From assembly GCF_033115175.1 (NCBI RefSeq), contig NC_084839.1, positions 35,077,501 through 35,141,500 on the forward strand: DNA of 64,000 nucleotides, given 5' to 3'. Shown piece by piece: positions 42,067-53,305 of this stretch. Below the pieces are notes generated by a model, which worked only from the letters and a program-made list of their open reading frames with translations, searched no databases and was not told the origin of the DNA. Made by a program: the position numbers and the translations under genes. Each line of letters opens with the position of its first letter. The stretch's first letter is position 1. This DNA is from Lepus europaeus. Lineage: Eukaryota; Chordata; Mammalia; Lagomorpha; Leporidae.

Positions 42067-42690
42067 GTATGAGCCATAGCTGTTGCCCCCTCGTTTGTGC
42101 TTCCGCTCAAATTTTTAAGAGGAAATTGTCACAAGTCGGGGACGTCTCCTCGGCCAGATCTCCTTGGCATAACCAGAGAGCGAGAGGGTGGCTGTCAGGG
42201 GAGTTCTCTGCTTCACTTTTGGGTAAAAGTAGTGTGGGGCGAATTCCGGTGGTGGAAGGGAAGGCGGAGTTGAAGAGTTGGAGCGGCAGGTGCAGAGCAG
42301 AGCGCGGGGTGGGAGTGAGGCTGTCTGGCACGGCTTTGGGGGCGTGAAGCAGAACTGCGCCGGATAACTTTCCCCAGACCAGACCCGACCCGCGGCCGCT
42401 CGGTGTCCCCTTGGCTTTCAGACCGCGCTAAAAATATTAGCCACCTTACGCCTTGTGATCTCATGCATCCTCTACCCGTATGTTGTGTTCCCCAGCCATA
42501 CTCTCGGTTGCTTGAACAGTATCATGTATTAATAGTTAATTGCATTAAGTAACTTGTTAAGAACTTGAGGCAAATCACACGTTTTTCTGAACCCCGGGAC
42601 GGAGCTGAGAGGGAAGGCATTTGCTTGGGTGGAGCCTAAACATATTAACCCAAACTTGGTGGTGGTTTTAGATCTAGCCAGCTGGCAACC

Positions 42691-45579
42691 ATGAGTGAAT
42701 GGACGAAGAAAGGCCCTTTAGAATGGCAAGATTACGTTTACAAAGAAGTCAGAGTGGTAGCCAGTGAGAAGAACGAGTATAAAGGATGGGTTTTAACTAC
42801 AGACCCAGTCTCTGCCAAGTGAGTATTCGTCCTCTCTGAAGTCGTGGCTTCCTTTTGTGCTGCCTGTATGTATGCTCTATCCAAACTGGGAAAGAAGGGA
42901 AAGAAAGAATTGAATAGAGTTGCCTTTGAATCTTGGGTGCTGTTCTAACTGGGTTACCCTGTCAGACCAGCCAAGTTAATAGAGATCAGTCACACAAGTT
43001 CTTTTCCTATTTTTAGTGAAAAATTTCAAAATACACAAATACAAGGAAAGTGGTACATCAGATACAGACCCCAAATCTCCTCTAGGTATTTTAAAGCCAG
43101 TGCTAGACATCACAGAATTGTTCATAAGTTTCAACATGTGTCTTAGGAGGACTTTTTAATACATGTAATCAAAATTTTTTTTATAAAAAAGATTTATTTT
43201 TAATTTATTTGAAAGGCAAAGTAAGGGCCGGTGCTGTGACGCAGTGGGTTAATGCCCTGGCCTGAAGCGCCGGCATCCCATGTGGGTTCCGGTTTGAGAC
43301 CTAGATACTCCACTTCCAATCCAGTTCTATGCTATGGCCTGTGATAGCAGTGACTGCTATCTACTAGATAGTAGATAGCAGTCCTTGGGCCCCTGCACCC
43401 GCGTGGGAGACCCGGAAGAAGCTCCTGGCTCCTGGCTTTGGATCGGCGCAGCTCTGGCCATTGCAGCCAGTTGGGAAGTGAACCAGCGGACAGAAGACCT
43501 CTCTCTCTCCCTCTCCCTCCCTCTCCCTCTCTCCCTCTCTCCCTCTCTCCCTCTCTCCCTCTCTCCCTCTCCTCTCTCTGTGTAACTCTGAATTTCAAAT
43601 AAATAAATAAATCTTAAAAAAAAAAAAAAGGCAAAGTTACAGAGAGTAGAGGAGAGAGAGACCTTCCATCTGCTGGTCCCCTCCCCAAATGGCCACATCT
43701 AGGGCTCTGCCAGGCCAAAGCAAGGAGCCCAGAGCTTCTTCCACGTCTCCCACATAGGTACAGGGGCCCATGCACTTGGGCCTTCTTCCGCTGCTTTCCC
43801 AGGTGCATTAACAGAGCGGAGCTGGGATCGGAAGTGGATCAGCTGGCTGCTTGCATTGCAGGCAGAGCCTTAACCTGCTACACAACCATGTGGTCTTGTT
43901 CAGAATACTTTTGTAACCCCTAACAAAAGCAACAATAACCTTAATATTAGCTGATTCTAAAACAATTCAGATTTTTTCCCAGTTGTGTCAGAGTTCTTTT
44001 CGTATTAGTTGATTCAGTTTGGTTGATATGTCTCTACAGTATCTTTATGTCTCTGTACTTTCTCTCTTATTTTTTGTTGCTCATGTCATTGGTTTTTTGT
44101 TTTGTTTTGTTTTTAACTTTTATTTAATGAATATAAATTTCCAAAGTACAGCTTATGGATTACAATGGCTTCCCCCCCCCCCCCCCCACCCATGTCATTG
44201 GTTTTTGAAAAACTGGTTCATTGTCTGAGAGAATTAAACATTCTGGATGTAGTTCATTGCATCATGAGGGTGTAATTTAAATGTTCTCTCATCCACCATG
44301 TGTCCTGTAAATTGGTATTCAGATTCAGAGATTATTGAGGACCAGGTGTATCTTTTGCATGGCTGCTTTAAAAGTGGAGATACACATACAGATAGACTGT
44401 TTATTTTGGAACAATTTTAGATTTATAGAAGAATGCAAAGAGAGTACAGGCAGTATCCCTTTAACCAGCTTCCCCTAAGGTTAACAGTTTATGTAGTCAT
44501 GGCACATTTTCCAGAACTAAGAATTTACGTTAAACTACAGAGGTTATTTGGCTTTTGTCAGTTTTTCTGTTAATGCCATTTTTCTATTCCAGGATCCCAG
44601 GTTACATTTAGTTGTCATGTCTCCTTAGTCTCCTCTGACCTGTGAGTTTTTCAGTCTTTCCTTGTTTTTTATGACCTTGATAGATTTGAAGAGTAATGGT
44701 AAGGTATTTTATAGAACGTCTCCCAGTTTGGGTTTTTGTGGTATTTTTTCGTAGACTGGAGTCATAGGTTTTGGGGAAGGGTATGACCAAAGTGAGAGTC
44801 CCTTCACATCACAATATATTTTATGCAGAATTTTTGCATTTGTATTAATAAGATTAACTTACAGTTTTATTTTTTTCTAAACATTTATTTATTTGAAAGT
44901 CAGAGTTACAGAGAAAGAGAGGGAGAGACAGAGAAAGAGAGAGAAGAGAGATCTTCCATCTGCTGGTTCACTCCCCAAATGGCTGCAACAGCCAGGGCTG
45001 GGCTAGGCCAAACCCAGGAGCCAAGGGCTTCATCTGGAAATCTCAAATTGCAGATGTGGCTCTGCAGGCCACGGCCTTAGCTGCTATGTTACAGTGCCAG
45101 TCCCCATGGTTTGCTTTTTTCATCCTGTCCCCTGCATTTGGCATCAAAGTTATATTAGTTTCATTTAAATAAATTAAGGAAAAATCTTCTTTCTATAGTT
45201 TCTAGAATCTCTTTAGAAATGTTAGGAGACCTGGATCCTATTGTCAGAATGCTTGGGTTCAGTCCCCAGCTGCATCTCCTAACTCCAACTTCCTGCTAAT
45301 GCAGATCCTGAGAGGCAGTACTGATGCCAAAGTAATTGGATTCCTGCCTATCATGTGGGAGACCTGGGCTGAGGTGCCAGCTCCTGGCTTAGCCCACTGC
45401 TCACCTTGCTGACTGTTGTAGGCATTTGGAGCATGGACCAGTGGATAAGAGCTCTCTCTTTGTCAGCCTCTCATACTAGAAAAATGGAATAAAGAAATGT
45501 ATGACCCTTGAAAATTCTATAGAACTTACCAATAAAATTGGGCCTTTTTTTCATCCTCCATGGAAATACTTTAAAATAT

Positions 45580-45610
<31 letters not shown>

Positions 45611-48226
45611 GACAGGCAGAGTGGACAGTGAGAGAGAGACAGACAGAGAGAAAGGTCTTCCTTTTGCCGTTGGTTCACCCTCCAACAGCCACCGCGGCTG
45701 GCGCGCTGTGGCCGGCGCACCGCGCTGATCCGAAGCCAGGAGCCAGGTGCTTCTCCTGGTCTCCCATGTAGGTGCAAGGCTCAAGCACTTGAGCCATCCT
45801 CCACTGCACTCCCTGGCCATAGCAGAGAGCTGGCCCTAATCCGGCGCCCCAACCAGGACTAGAAGCCAGTGTGCCGGCGCCGTAGGCGGAGGATTAGCCT
45901 GTTGAGCCACGGCACCGGCCCGAAATATTCAGTTCTTATCAAAGATTATATGATTTACAGGTATCCCTTTCTCTTTTCTTTGAGTCAGTAACTCATATTT
46001 TCTTTGAAGCTTTATTATTATTTAGTATTTATATTTGTATAATATTTATATTTCTATATTTTCTATGAAGTTTTATCATTTATTTTCATCTTATTTGAAA
46101 TACAGAGAGAGAATGATATTCCTCATCTGCTTATTTACTCCCCAAATGCACCGCCAGAAGCTTGGAACTCAATCTAGATTTCCCATGTGGTAGGGAGTGA
46201 AGGACTCAAGCCATTACTTGCTGCCTCCCAGGGTGCACATTGGCAGGAAAATGGAATTGGAAGCAGAGCCAGGACTGAAACCTAGGCACTCCAGTATGAG
46301 ATGTGGGTGTTCCCAGCAGCAGCATTCTATGCCAAATGTCTGCTGCAGTTTTCTGTTTTAAATTTCAAAACAGGGTTTGGTGTTGTGGCACAGCAAGTTT
46401 GCAGTGTCGGCATGCCATATTGGAGTGCTGGTTCAAGTCCCAGCTGCTCTGCTTCTCAACCAGCTTCCCACTAATCGGCCTGGGAAGGCAGTGGAAGATG
46501 GTCCAAGTACTTGGGATCCTGTCTACTGTGTGGGAGACCAGGATGGAATGTCTCCCAGCTTCAGCCTGGCCCTAGACCTGAATGCTGTGGCCATTTGGGG
46601 AATAAACCAGTGGATAGAAGATCTCTCTTTCTCTCTCTCTCTACCTTTGAAATAAATAAATACATCTTTTTAAAAAATTGAATTTCAAAATGATTGGCAC
46701 AAATTTATTCATGTTTTTTTTCTATTAATCTGTATTACCTTATTCCTAATATTTGTGTGTACCTTCTCTCTTTCTCTATTAATCTTCCTTGAGTTTTATG
46801 AATTTAATGTATTTTTTTAAAGAATAGATTTTAGGTTTCATGATCTTCTTTTTGACTTTTGTTTTCTATTTCATTAATTTTGTGCTTTTTTTTTTTAAAA
46901 AAGCTTTTATTTAATGAATACAAATTTCATAGGTACAGCTTTAGGAATATAGTGGTTTATTATTTTATTTAACTCTCTAAAAGTCAAAGCTATACTCTGC
47001 CTTCTTTTCTAATACATATTTTAGGCATTTATATAACTTTTTGAATAATATATTAACCGTATTCCACTCTGATTAGCTTTAAGCTAGATGAAAAGTTGAG
47101 ATGTTTGGTGTCCTCAGTGAATGTTGAACAAGTAAAAAGCCTTTGGTAGGGAGAGAAGTCATTTCAAAGAGGGAAGACTGTTCCTTACTGATCTCGTGAT
47201 CTGTTTGGGTTGATGATGCCTCTCATTCATTGCTGTTTTTGTTGTTGTTTAAAGACTTATTTATTTATTTGAAGGCAGAGTTACAGAGAGGCAGAGGCAG
47301 GGCTGGGGGGGGGGACTTCCATCCGCTGGTTCACTCCCTAAATGGCCACAGCAGCCAGAGCTGTGCCGATCCAAAGCCAGGAGCCAGAAGCTTCTTCCAG
47401 GTCTCCCACGTGGGTGCCGGGGCCCAAGGACTTGGGCCATCTTCTGCTGTTTTCCCAGGCCACAGCAGAGAGCTGGATTGGCAGTGGAGCAAACAGGACT
47501 TGAACCGGTGCTCATATGGGATGCCAGCACACAGACCAGGGCTTTAACTTACTGTGTCACATCACTGCCCCCTCATTGCTTCTTTCTTTACTTGGGTTTT
47601 TCTTTTTTCTTCTCTTTTCAATTGTTGTACATATTTATGAAATGGTGTGACATTTCAATGCATGCAGTATGTAACGTTCACATCAAGGTAATTAGCAGAC
47701 ATTTGGGAGCTGGAGGTATGAACAGACATTTATCATTTCTTTGTGTTAGAAACATTCAAAATCCTCTTTGCTGTTTTGAACTTTTCTATTAATTGTCAAC
47801 CATAGGTTTTTCCTTTGCATATTTGCTCTGAACTTACTTTTCTTCCAAAGTATTGTCCTTGTGAACTTCCTTGAAGATGGCAGCATGTCTGTGACTGGAA
47901 TTATGGGACATGCCGTGCAGACTGTTGAAATCGTGAGTGAAGGAGACCAGAGAGTGAGAGAGAAGCTGATGCATTTGTTCACGTCTGGAGACTGCCAAGC
48001 TTACAGCCCTGAGGATCTGGAGAAGCGGAAGAACAGCCTGAAGAAATGGCTTGAGAAGAACCACATCCCCATCACTGAACAGGGAGATTCACAAAGCACT
48101 CTCTGTGTGGCTGGAGTCCTGACTATAGAACCACCATATGGTCCAGAAAATTGCAGCAGCTCTAATGAGATTATTCTGTCCCGTGTTCAGGATCTTATTC
48201 AAGGACATCTTGCAGCTTCCCAGTGA
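42691..48226 (+). CDS. GEMIN6: GEMIN6, SMN-complex subunit, 2 coding exons, 167 aa
   Basis: Component of the SMN complex, which loads Sm proteins onto snRNAs; it pairs with GEMIN7 through an Sm-like fold (family knowledge). Acts in cytoplasm and in gems/Cajal bodies. Coding exons are 42691-42818 (128 nt, donor AA|GTGAGT) and 47851-48226 (376 nt, acceptor TTCTTCCAAAG), total 504 nt, 167 codons plus TGA, equal to human GEMIN6. N-terminal Sm-like domain about residues 1-85 (begins MSEWTKKGPLEWQDYVYKEV). The C-terminal domain ends QDLIQGHLAASQ. The first coding exon follows an acceptor at 42670-42671, and ATG context ACCATGA supports the start. The 5.0-kb intron is packed with CSINE and L1 fragments. 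Confidence 0.97.
43352..43383. repeat. 13-bp inverted repeat (hairpin) inside CSINE
   Basis: GACTGCTATCTAC (43352-43364) and GTAGATAGCAGTC (43371-43383) with a 6-nt loop. It replaces the normal AAGATGGCCCAAG segment. Confidence 0.95.
43500..43580 (+). repeat. (CCCTCT)n pyrimidine microsatellite
   Basis: Expanded from the polypyrimidine block of the CSINE, about 80 bp. Confidence 0.9.
44098..44190 (-). mobile_element. Short L1 3' end with TSD
   Basis: TTTTAACTTTTATTTAATGA...CAATGGCTTCC, the same 3' terminus as the element at 50.74 kb, followed by C(17). Bounded by CATGTCATTGGTTTTT at 44082-44097 and 44191-44206. Confidence 0.85.
44385..44815 (-). mobile_element. L1M 3' UTR-like fragment, antisense
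   Basis: ACAATTTTAGATTTATAGAA, TAACAGTTTATGTAGTCATG, TTTAGTTGTCATGTCTCCTT, GAACGTCTCCCAGTTTGGGT. Confidence 0.65.
44870..45104 (-). mobile_element. CSINE, internal deletion
   Basis: AAACATTTATTTATTTGAAA to TTACAGTGCCAGTCCCC; middle GCAGG...TTCCCAGG block lost. Confidence 0.85.
45222..45498 (+). mobile_element. CSINE, old
   Basis: GTCAGAATGCTTGGGTTCAG, AACTTCCTGCTAATGCAGAT and GGACCAGTGGATAAGAGCTC. Confidence 0.75.
45589..45922 (-). mobile_element. CSINE, young, with TSD
   Basis: T(24), GACAGGCAGAGTGGACAG to GAGCCACGGCACCGGCCC; AAATATTCAGTTCTT at 45574-45588 and 45923-45937. Short deletion in the GGAAGAGGGGCAACCGGG part. Confidence 0.94.
46079..46345 (-). mobile_element. CSINE, old
   Basis: TTTGAAATACAGAGAGAGAA to GTGTTCCCAGCAGCAGC. 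Confidence 0.78.
46373..46676 (+). mobile_element. CSINE
   Basis: AGGGTTTGGTGTTGTGGCAC head; AAATAAATAAATACATC tail. Confidence 0.88.
46690..46887 (-). mobile_element. Old L1 ORF2 fragment, antisense
   Basis: AGAATAGATTTTAGGTTTCA, then TTTTGTTTTCTATTTCATTA recall the antisense ORF2 segment. Confidence 0.55.
46888..46962 (-). mobile_element. L1 3' terminus, short
   Basis: GCTTTTATTTAATGAATACA, then AATTTCATAGGTACAGCTTT: same terminal motif as at 44.1 and 50.8 kb. Confidence 0.7.
47253..47572 (-). mobile_element. CSINE
   Basis: TTTAAAGACTTATTTATTTA to GTCACATCACTGCCCCC; lies 278 bp before the GEMIN6 last-exon acceptor. Confidence 0.9.
47595..47800. mobile_element. L1-like fragment next to GEMIN6 exon 3
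   Basis: GTACATATTTATGAAATGGT, ATTTATCATTTCTTTGTGTT and AACATTCAAAATCCTCTTTG are typical L1 end sequences. Confidence 0.6.
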
Positions 48227-48280
48227 GAGGCCAAGAACTGTGGACACACTGATTGAAATAAACTTCATTTTTTTCCACTA
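48227..48280 (+). promoter_or_regulatory. GEMIN6: GEMIN6 3' UTR and poly(A) signal
   Basis: AATAAA at 48257-48262, 31 nt after the stop codon, gives a very short 3' UTR with cleavage expected near 48280. Confidence 0.85.
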
Positions 48281-48381
48281 TGAAATGCTTTGAATGTAAA
48301 TCCATTCTATTACAGGACTTCAAAGGCACATGAGTGTGTGTTAATTCTTTGTTATTTCCCAAAATCAAATAAGTGGATTTT

Positions 48382-48709
48382 TAAAAAAGATTTTATTTAT
48401 TTATTTGAGAGGTAGAATTACAGACAGTGAGAGGGAAAGACAGAGAGAGAGGTTTTCCATCTGCTGGTTCACTCCCCAGATGGCTGCAACAGCCGGAGCT
48501 GCTCCGATCCGAAGCCAGGAACCCGGAGCTTCTTCCAGTCTCCCATAGGGGTACAGGGGCCCAAGGACTTGGGCCATCTTCTACTGCTTTCCCAGGCCAT
48601 AGCAGAGAGCTGTATTGGAAGTGGAGCAGCCGGGACTAGAAAGAGTGCCCATATGGGATGCCAGCACTGCAGGCGGAGGATTAACCTACTGTGCCACTGC
48701 GCTGGCCCC
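48382..48709 (-). mobile_element. CSINE with TSD
   Basis: AAAAGATTTTATTTATTTAT to GTGCCACTGCGCTGGCCCC; AAATAAG(T/C)(G/A)GATTTT at 48367 and 48710. About 100 bp past the GEMIN6 poly(A) site. Confidence 0.92.
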
Positions 48710-48839
48710 AAATAAGCAGATTTTAATTTCTTATTTGCTTGAGAAATGAACTGGAGCAAGGAGAGTATCACATGCAATAAAATTAGCACTGGGTTGTCAG
48801 AATCGTAGGGGTCTTTTTTTTGTAATAAGGATATATTTC

Positions 48840-49170
48840 CAGGGCCTGGGGTTGTGGCATAGCAGGTTAAGCCGCTGCCTAAGTGACATCCCATATGGTC
48901 ACCAAAACATGTCCTAGCTGCTCTGCTTTTGATCTAGTTTTCTGCTAATGTCCTGAGAAAGCAGCGGAAGATGGTCCAAGTCTTTGGGCCCCTGCTATCC
49001 ACATGGGAGACCTGGAAGAAGCCCCAAGCTCCTAGCTTTGGCCTGGCCCAGATTTTTCCATTGCAGTCATCTGGGGAGTGAACCAGTGGATGGAAGATTT
49101 TCTTTTTCTGTCTCTCCCTCTCTGTAATTCGGATTTTCAAATAAATAAATAAATCTTTAAATATATATAT
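48840..49170 (+). mobile_element. CSINE
   Basis: GGGCCTGGGGTTGTGGCATA head; AAATAAATAAATAAATC tail then (AT)n. Confidence 0.9.
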
Positions 49171-49275
49171 ACATGTATTATATATATATTTCCATTTTTT
49201 TTGGGCAAGAGATGTATTTGCAAAAAATGTAACATGGTAGAATGAATATAAAATGTCAAGGTAAAATCACAGTAT

Positions 49276-49535
49276 TGGGGCAGGTGTTATGGTGGAGCTT
49301 TTCATAAGAGAGTGACAGTTCAAGTCCTGGCTACCCTGCTTCCACTCCAGCTTCCTGCTAATGCACCTGGGAAGGTAGCAGATGATGGCCTAAGTACTTG
49401 GGCTCCTGCCATCCATATGGGAGACCTGGAGTTCTGGGCTACTGGCTTTGGCCTGGCCCAGCCCTGGCTGTTGCAGCCAGTGTGAACTAGTGGATGGAAG
49501 ATCCCTTACTGTCTTCCCCCCTCCACCTCCCAAAG
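49276..49535 (+). mobile_element. CSINE, old
   Basis: TTGGGGCAGGTGTTATGGTG head; TAGTGGATGGAAGATCCC. Confidence 0.82.
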
Positions 49536-49864
49536 TGTGACAAGGTATTCTGTTGAATGCAACAGAGTTCATTTGCCTAGTGAATTCAGGCCAGCCTACA
49601 GCCTTAAACTCTTTGCTTGTAGTCTCTCTTCCCTGAGTCATCCTTTGCTTTGGAGAGAAAAGATAATAATTGTATTTTATCTACACTTGACCCTATCCCT
49701 TGGAAGCCAGTCGGGGCCAAGACTCTATGTAGAGCTTCCAGACTAGAAAGGCATCTATTAGTTTGGGAGTCTTTTCAGGTGCATGTCTAGAATGGCCCCC
49801 AAGGGGCCCACATGAGATTAGAACTTCAAGCCCCTAACTCCCTAGAACTGGGGTTGGCAAATGG

Positions 49865-50003
49865 ACAATCTTTCATTGTTCTCCCAGGCACATTAGCAGA
49901 GAGGTGGATTGGAAGTGGAACAGCCAGGACTTGAACTGGTATCCATGTGGAATGCCAGCATTGCAGGTGGTGGCTCAACCCGCTGCAGCACAATGCCAGC
50001 CCC
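49865..50003 (-). mobile_element. CSINE, 5' half only
   Basis: CCCAGGCACATTAGCAGAGA to GCACAATGCCAGCCCC. Confidence 0.85.
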
Positions 50004-50232
50004 TACTCTGCTTCTTATCCAACTTACTGCTAATGTGTCTGGGAGGCAGCAGATGATGGTCCAATTACTTGGGTTCCTGCCCCCCACGTAGGTGATCCAA
50101 ATAGAGGTGCTGACTTCTGCATTTGGCCTGGCACAGTTCTGGCTATTGCAGGAATTTGGGGAGTCGACCAGTGGCTGGAAGGTCTCTCTGTCCCTGCCTC
50201 TCTTTCAAATAAATGAGTAAATCTTAAAAAGG
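50004..50232 (+). mobile_element. CSINE, 5'-truncated
   Basis: TACTCTGCTTCTTATCC to TTCAAATAAATGAGTAAATC; head-to-head with the preceding fragment. Confidence 0.85.
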
Positions 50233-50725
50233 GGGATGGTGGATGGATTTAGAGGTAATTGAATTCAGCATGAAAATGTTTCTGACAAGGTGAGGAAGGC
50301 CCTTGGACAGGGAGAAATCATGTAGGGAAAACCCACAGTATCAGACTCGATCTTGGCCCAGGGGCAGGTTTTGGTGCATCGGTGTTGGTAGATTTATTTG
50401 TCATCAGACTAATGAGCCGAGGACATAGGTTGTATCTTGGCAACTGAGTGCTCTGATTGTTGAAAGGGTTTGCCTGCACACAAAACCTGAGTGCTGGGAA
50501 GGGTTAATGATCCCGTAGGCATAGAAACCTGCCTACTGAGGGAGTTTCCCTAGCCAGCTCCTCACCCAGGATTCTTCCTCAGAGATTAACTCACCTGTCT
50601 CAGATCCCTCCTTGGGGCTGTCAGCATCTGTGGTTCCAAGTTCTCTGGAGAGAGAGTCCTCCCCAAAGCTGGCTCTGCTAACTGCCAGCTCTGGATGTCA
50701 GCCAGTCCAGTCTCTGAACACAGTA
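50233..50725. other. Intergenic, no gene seen
   Basis: Apparently single copy; no ORF with family resemblance. Confidence 0.4.
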
Positions 50726-50739
50726 TCAAGAGTACTTTT

Positions 50740-51114
50740 TTTTTTTTTTTTTTTTTTAACTTTTATTTAATGAATATAAATTTCCAGTATACAGCTTATG
50801 GATTACAATGGCTTCCCCTTCCCATAATTTCCCTCCCACCCGCAACCCTCCCCTCTCCCGCTCACTCTCCCCTTCCATTCACATTAACATTCATTTTCAA
50901 TTCTCTTTATATACAGAAGATCAATTTAGTATATATTAAGTAAAGATTTCAACAGTTTGCACCCACATAGAAACACAAAGTGAAACATACTGTTTGAGTA
51001 CTAGTTATAGCATTAAATCACAATGTACAGTACATTAAGGACAGAGATCCCACATCAGGAGCAAGCGCACAGTGGCTCCTGTTGTTGACCCAACAAATTG
51101 ACACTCTAGTTTAT
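50740..51114 (-). mobile_element. Young L1 3' end, 5'-truncated, with TSD
   Basis: T(17)AACTTTTATTTAATGAAT, ATACAGCTTATGGATTACAA, then CCCTCCC-rich and unique 3' UTR. Perfect TCAAGAGTACTTTT at 50726-50739 and 51115-51128. Confidence 0.9.
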
Positions 51115-51323
51115 TCAAGAGTACTTTTTAAAACAAAGTACTGTTTTGACTTATCCTTGAGAAGTTCTGGTCTCCTTGGAAGCAAAGTTTCTAACCTTTG
51201 CACTGAGTTCTTCCCATCCCATGGTATAACTGATTTCCTAAAACTCTGCACTTCCTCCTACAAATGTTGCTGAAATGGATTTTTCCACTAACTAATTTTT
51301 TTCCTTAAATTTTTTTTTTTATT

Positions 51324-51633
51324 GGGGCCGGCGCTATGGCGCAGCGGGTTAAAGCCTTGGCATCCCATATGGGTGCCGGTTCCAGTCCCGGCTGTTCTTC
51401 TTATCCAGCTCTCTGCTATGGCCTGGGGAGGCAGTGCAAGATGGCCCAAGTCCTTGGGCCCCTGCACCTGTGTGGGAGACCCAGAAGAAGCTCCTGGCTC
51501 CTGATCCGCGCAGCTCGAGCCATTGCGGCCATCTGGGGAGTGAACCAGTGGATGGAAGACCTCTCTCTCTGTCTCTACCTCTCTCTGTAACTCTGTCTTT
51601 CAAATAAATAAAAAAGTAAAATCTTAAAAAAAA
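51324..51633 (+). mobile_element. CSINE, young
   Basis: GGGGCCGGCGCTATGGCGCA head; small deletion between GCCTTGG and CATCCC; AAATAAATAAAAAAG tail. Confidence 0.93.
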
Positions 51634-51679
51634 TTATCTTTTAATTCCAGTTTTTTTTAAGGTTTTTATTTATCTTTTT

Positions 51680-52284
51680 TTTTAAAAGATTTATTTTATT
51701 TATTTGAAAGACAGAGTTACAGAGAGAGGTAGAGACAGAGAGAGGTCTTCCATCCACTGGTTCACTCCCCAGATGACCGCAACAGCCGGAACTGCGCCGA
51801 TCCAAAGCCAGGAGGTTCTTCTGGGTCTTCCACATGGGTGCAGGGGCCCAAGGAATTGGGCCATCTTCTGCTGCTTTCCCAGGCCATAGCAGAGAGCTGG
51901 ATTGGAAAAGGAGCAGCTGGGACTAGAACCGGCGCCCATATGGGATGCTGGCACTTCAGGCTAGGGCATAAATCTGCTGCGTCACAGTGCAGGCCCCTTT
52001 ATCTTTTTGAAGGCAGAGTTAGAGAGGCAGAGACACAGAGAGATCTTCCATCTGCTGGTTCACTCCCCAAATGGCCACACTGGCTAGAGCTGGGCCGATC
52101 TGAAGCCAGGAACCAGGAGTTTCCTCTGGGTCTCCCATAGCACTTGGGCTATCTTCCACTGCTTTCTCAGGCTATATGCAGAGAGCTGGATCAGAAGAGG
52201 AACAATCAGGACACAAACGTGCCCATGTGGGATGCTGGCACCACTGGTAGAGACATCACCTACTATACCACATCGCCAGCCTCC
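51680..52284 (-). mobile_element. Two consecutive minus-strand CSINEs
   Basis: 51680-51997 (AAAAGATTTATTTTATTTAT to GCGTCACAGTGCAGGCCCC) and 51998-52284 (CTTTTTGAAGGCAGAGTTAG to CCACATCGCCAGCC), the latter with several small deletions. Confidence 0.9.
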
Positions 52285-52449
52285 TAACTTTTTTTTTAAG
52301 TAAAAATCTAAAAACATTCACAATCGTTTTAGTTTGATGAGAATTGGTGAATATTTTATGTCTCAAAGTAGGCTGAAGACTAGAATCACAGATAGGGATT
52401 ACTACATAATTCATGCTTAAATTTTGAGAGGAATCAGAGCATAGAGAGA

Positions 52450-52808
52450 CTAGATTTATTTATTCATTTGAAAGTTACACAGAGAGAAGGAGAAGCAGAG
52501 AGAGAGAGAGAGAGAGAGAGATGTTTTCCATCGAGAGAGAGAGAGAGAGAGGTTTTCCATCTGCTAGTTCACTTCCCAATTGGCCGCAACGGACAGAGCT
52601 GTGCCAATCTGAAGCCAGAAGCCAGGAGCTGCTTCTGTGTCTTCCATGTGGATACAGGGGCACAAGGATTTGGGCCATCTTCTACTGCTTTCCCAGGCCA
52701 TAGCAGAGAGCTGGATCAGAAGTGAAGCAGCTGGGAGTCGAATCAGAGTCCATATGGGATGCTGGCACTGCAGGTGGCAGCTTACCCGCTACACCACAGT
52801 GCTGGCCC
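52450..52808 (-). mobile_element. CSINE with duplicated GA tract
   Basis: The GAGAGA...TTTTCCATC segment occurs twice (about 52498-52531 and 52534-52560). Ends CACCACAGTGCTGGCCCC. Confidence 0.92.
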
Positions 52809-52931
52809 CACAATTTGTTTCTATACTTAAACAATCTTACAGCATTAAATATTTTTCAAATTTTTTCCAACACCCATGCCTGCTTTCCACTTTGCATATT
52901 ACTTTAAATACATTTAAAAAGAATTTTACAT

Positions 52932-53266
52932 AGTGGCTGGCACTGTGCCATAAGAGGTAAAGCCATTGCCTGTGATGCCAATGTCCTGTATAGGCATCAG
53001 TTCAAGTCCCAGCTTCTCCACTTCTGATCCAGCTCCCTGCTAATGTGCCTGGGAAGGCAGTGGAGGATGGGACAAGTGCTTGGGCCCTTGCACCCACGTA
53101 GGAGACCCAGAAGCTCCTGGCTCCTGGCTTTGGCCTGGCTCAGTTCTGACCATTGTGGCCATTTGGGGAGTGAACCAGTGGTTGGAAGATTTCTCTCTGC
53201 CTCTGCCTCTGCCTCTGCCTCTGTATAACTCTGCCTTTCAAATAAATAAGTAAATCTTTAAAAAAT
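52932..53266 (+). mobile_element. CSINE with (CTCTGC)n
   Basis: GTGGCTGGCACTGTGCCATA head; four CTCTGC units at about 53196-53220. Confidence 0.9.
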
Positions 53267-53305
53267 AATGTTTTAAGGTTGCTTTAACTTGAGGTTTTGT
53301 TTTTT

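Larger units (their letters stand above)
43185..43890 (-). mobile_element. CSINE (minus, old) split by CSINE (plus) in GEMIN6 intron
   Basis: Outer copy 43185-43225 and 43630-43890. Inner plus-strand copy about 43226-43629 has head GGGCCGGTGCTGTGACGCAG and (AAAT)n/A tail. Target AAAGGCAAAGT duplicated (43213, 43629). Inner copy carries an unusual palindrome and a (CCCTCT)n tract. Confidence 0.9.

Noticed and set aside
42045-42347. 100-codon frame starting near the GEMIN6 first exon
   Set aside because: Spans the putative exon 1 donor and intron 1. GEMIN6 coding starts at 42691 and matches the known protein length exactly.
43500-43580. Regular short repeats considered as a CRISPR-like array
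   Set aside because: Simple (CCCTCT)n microsatellite within a SINE in a mammalian genome; no spacers.
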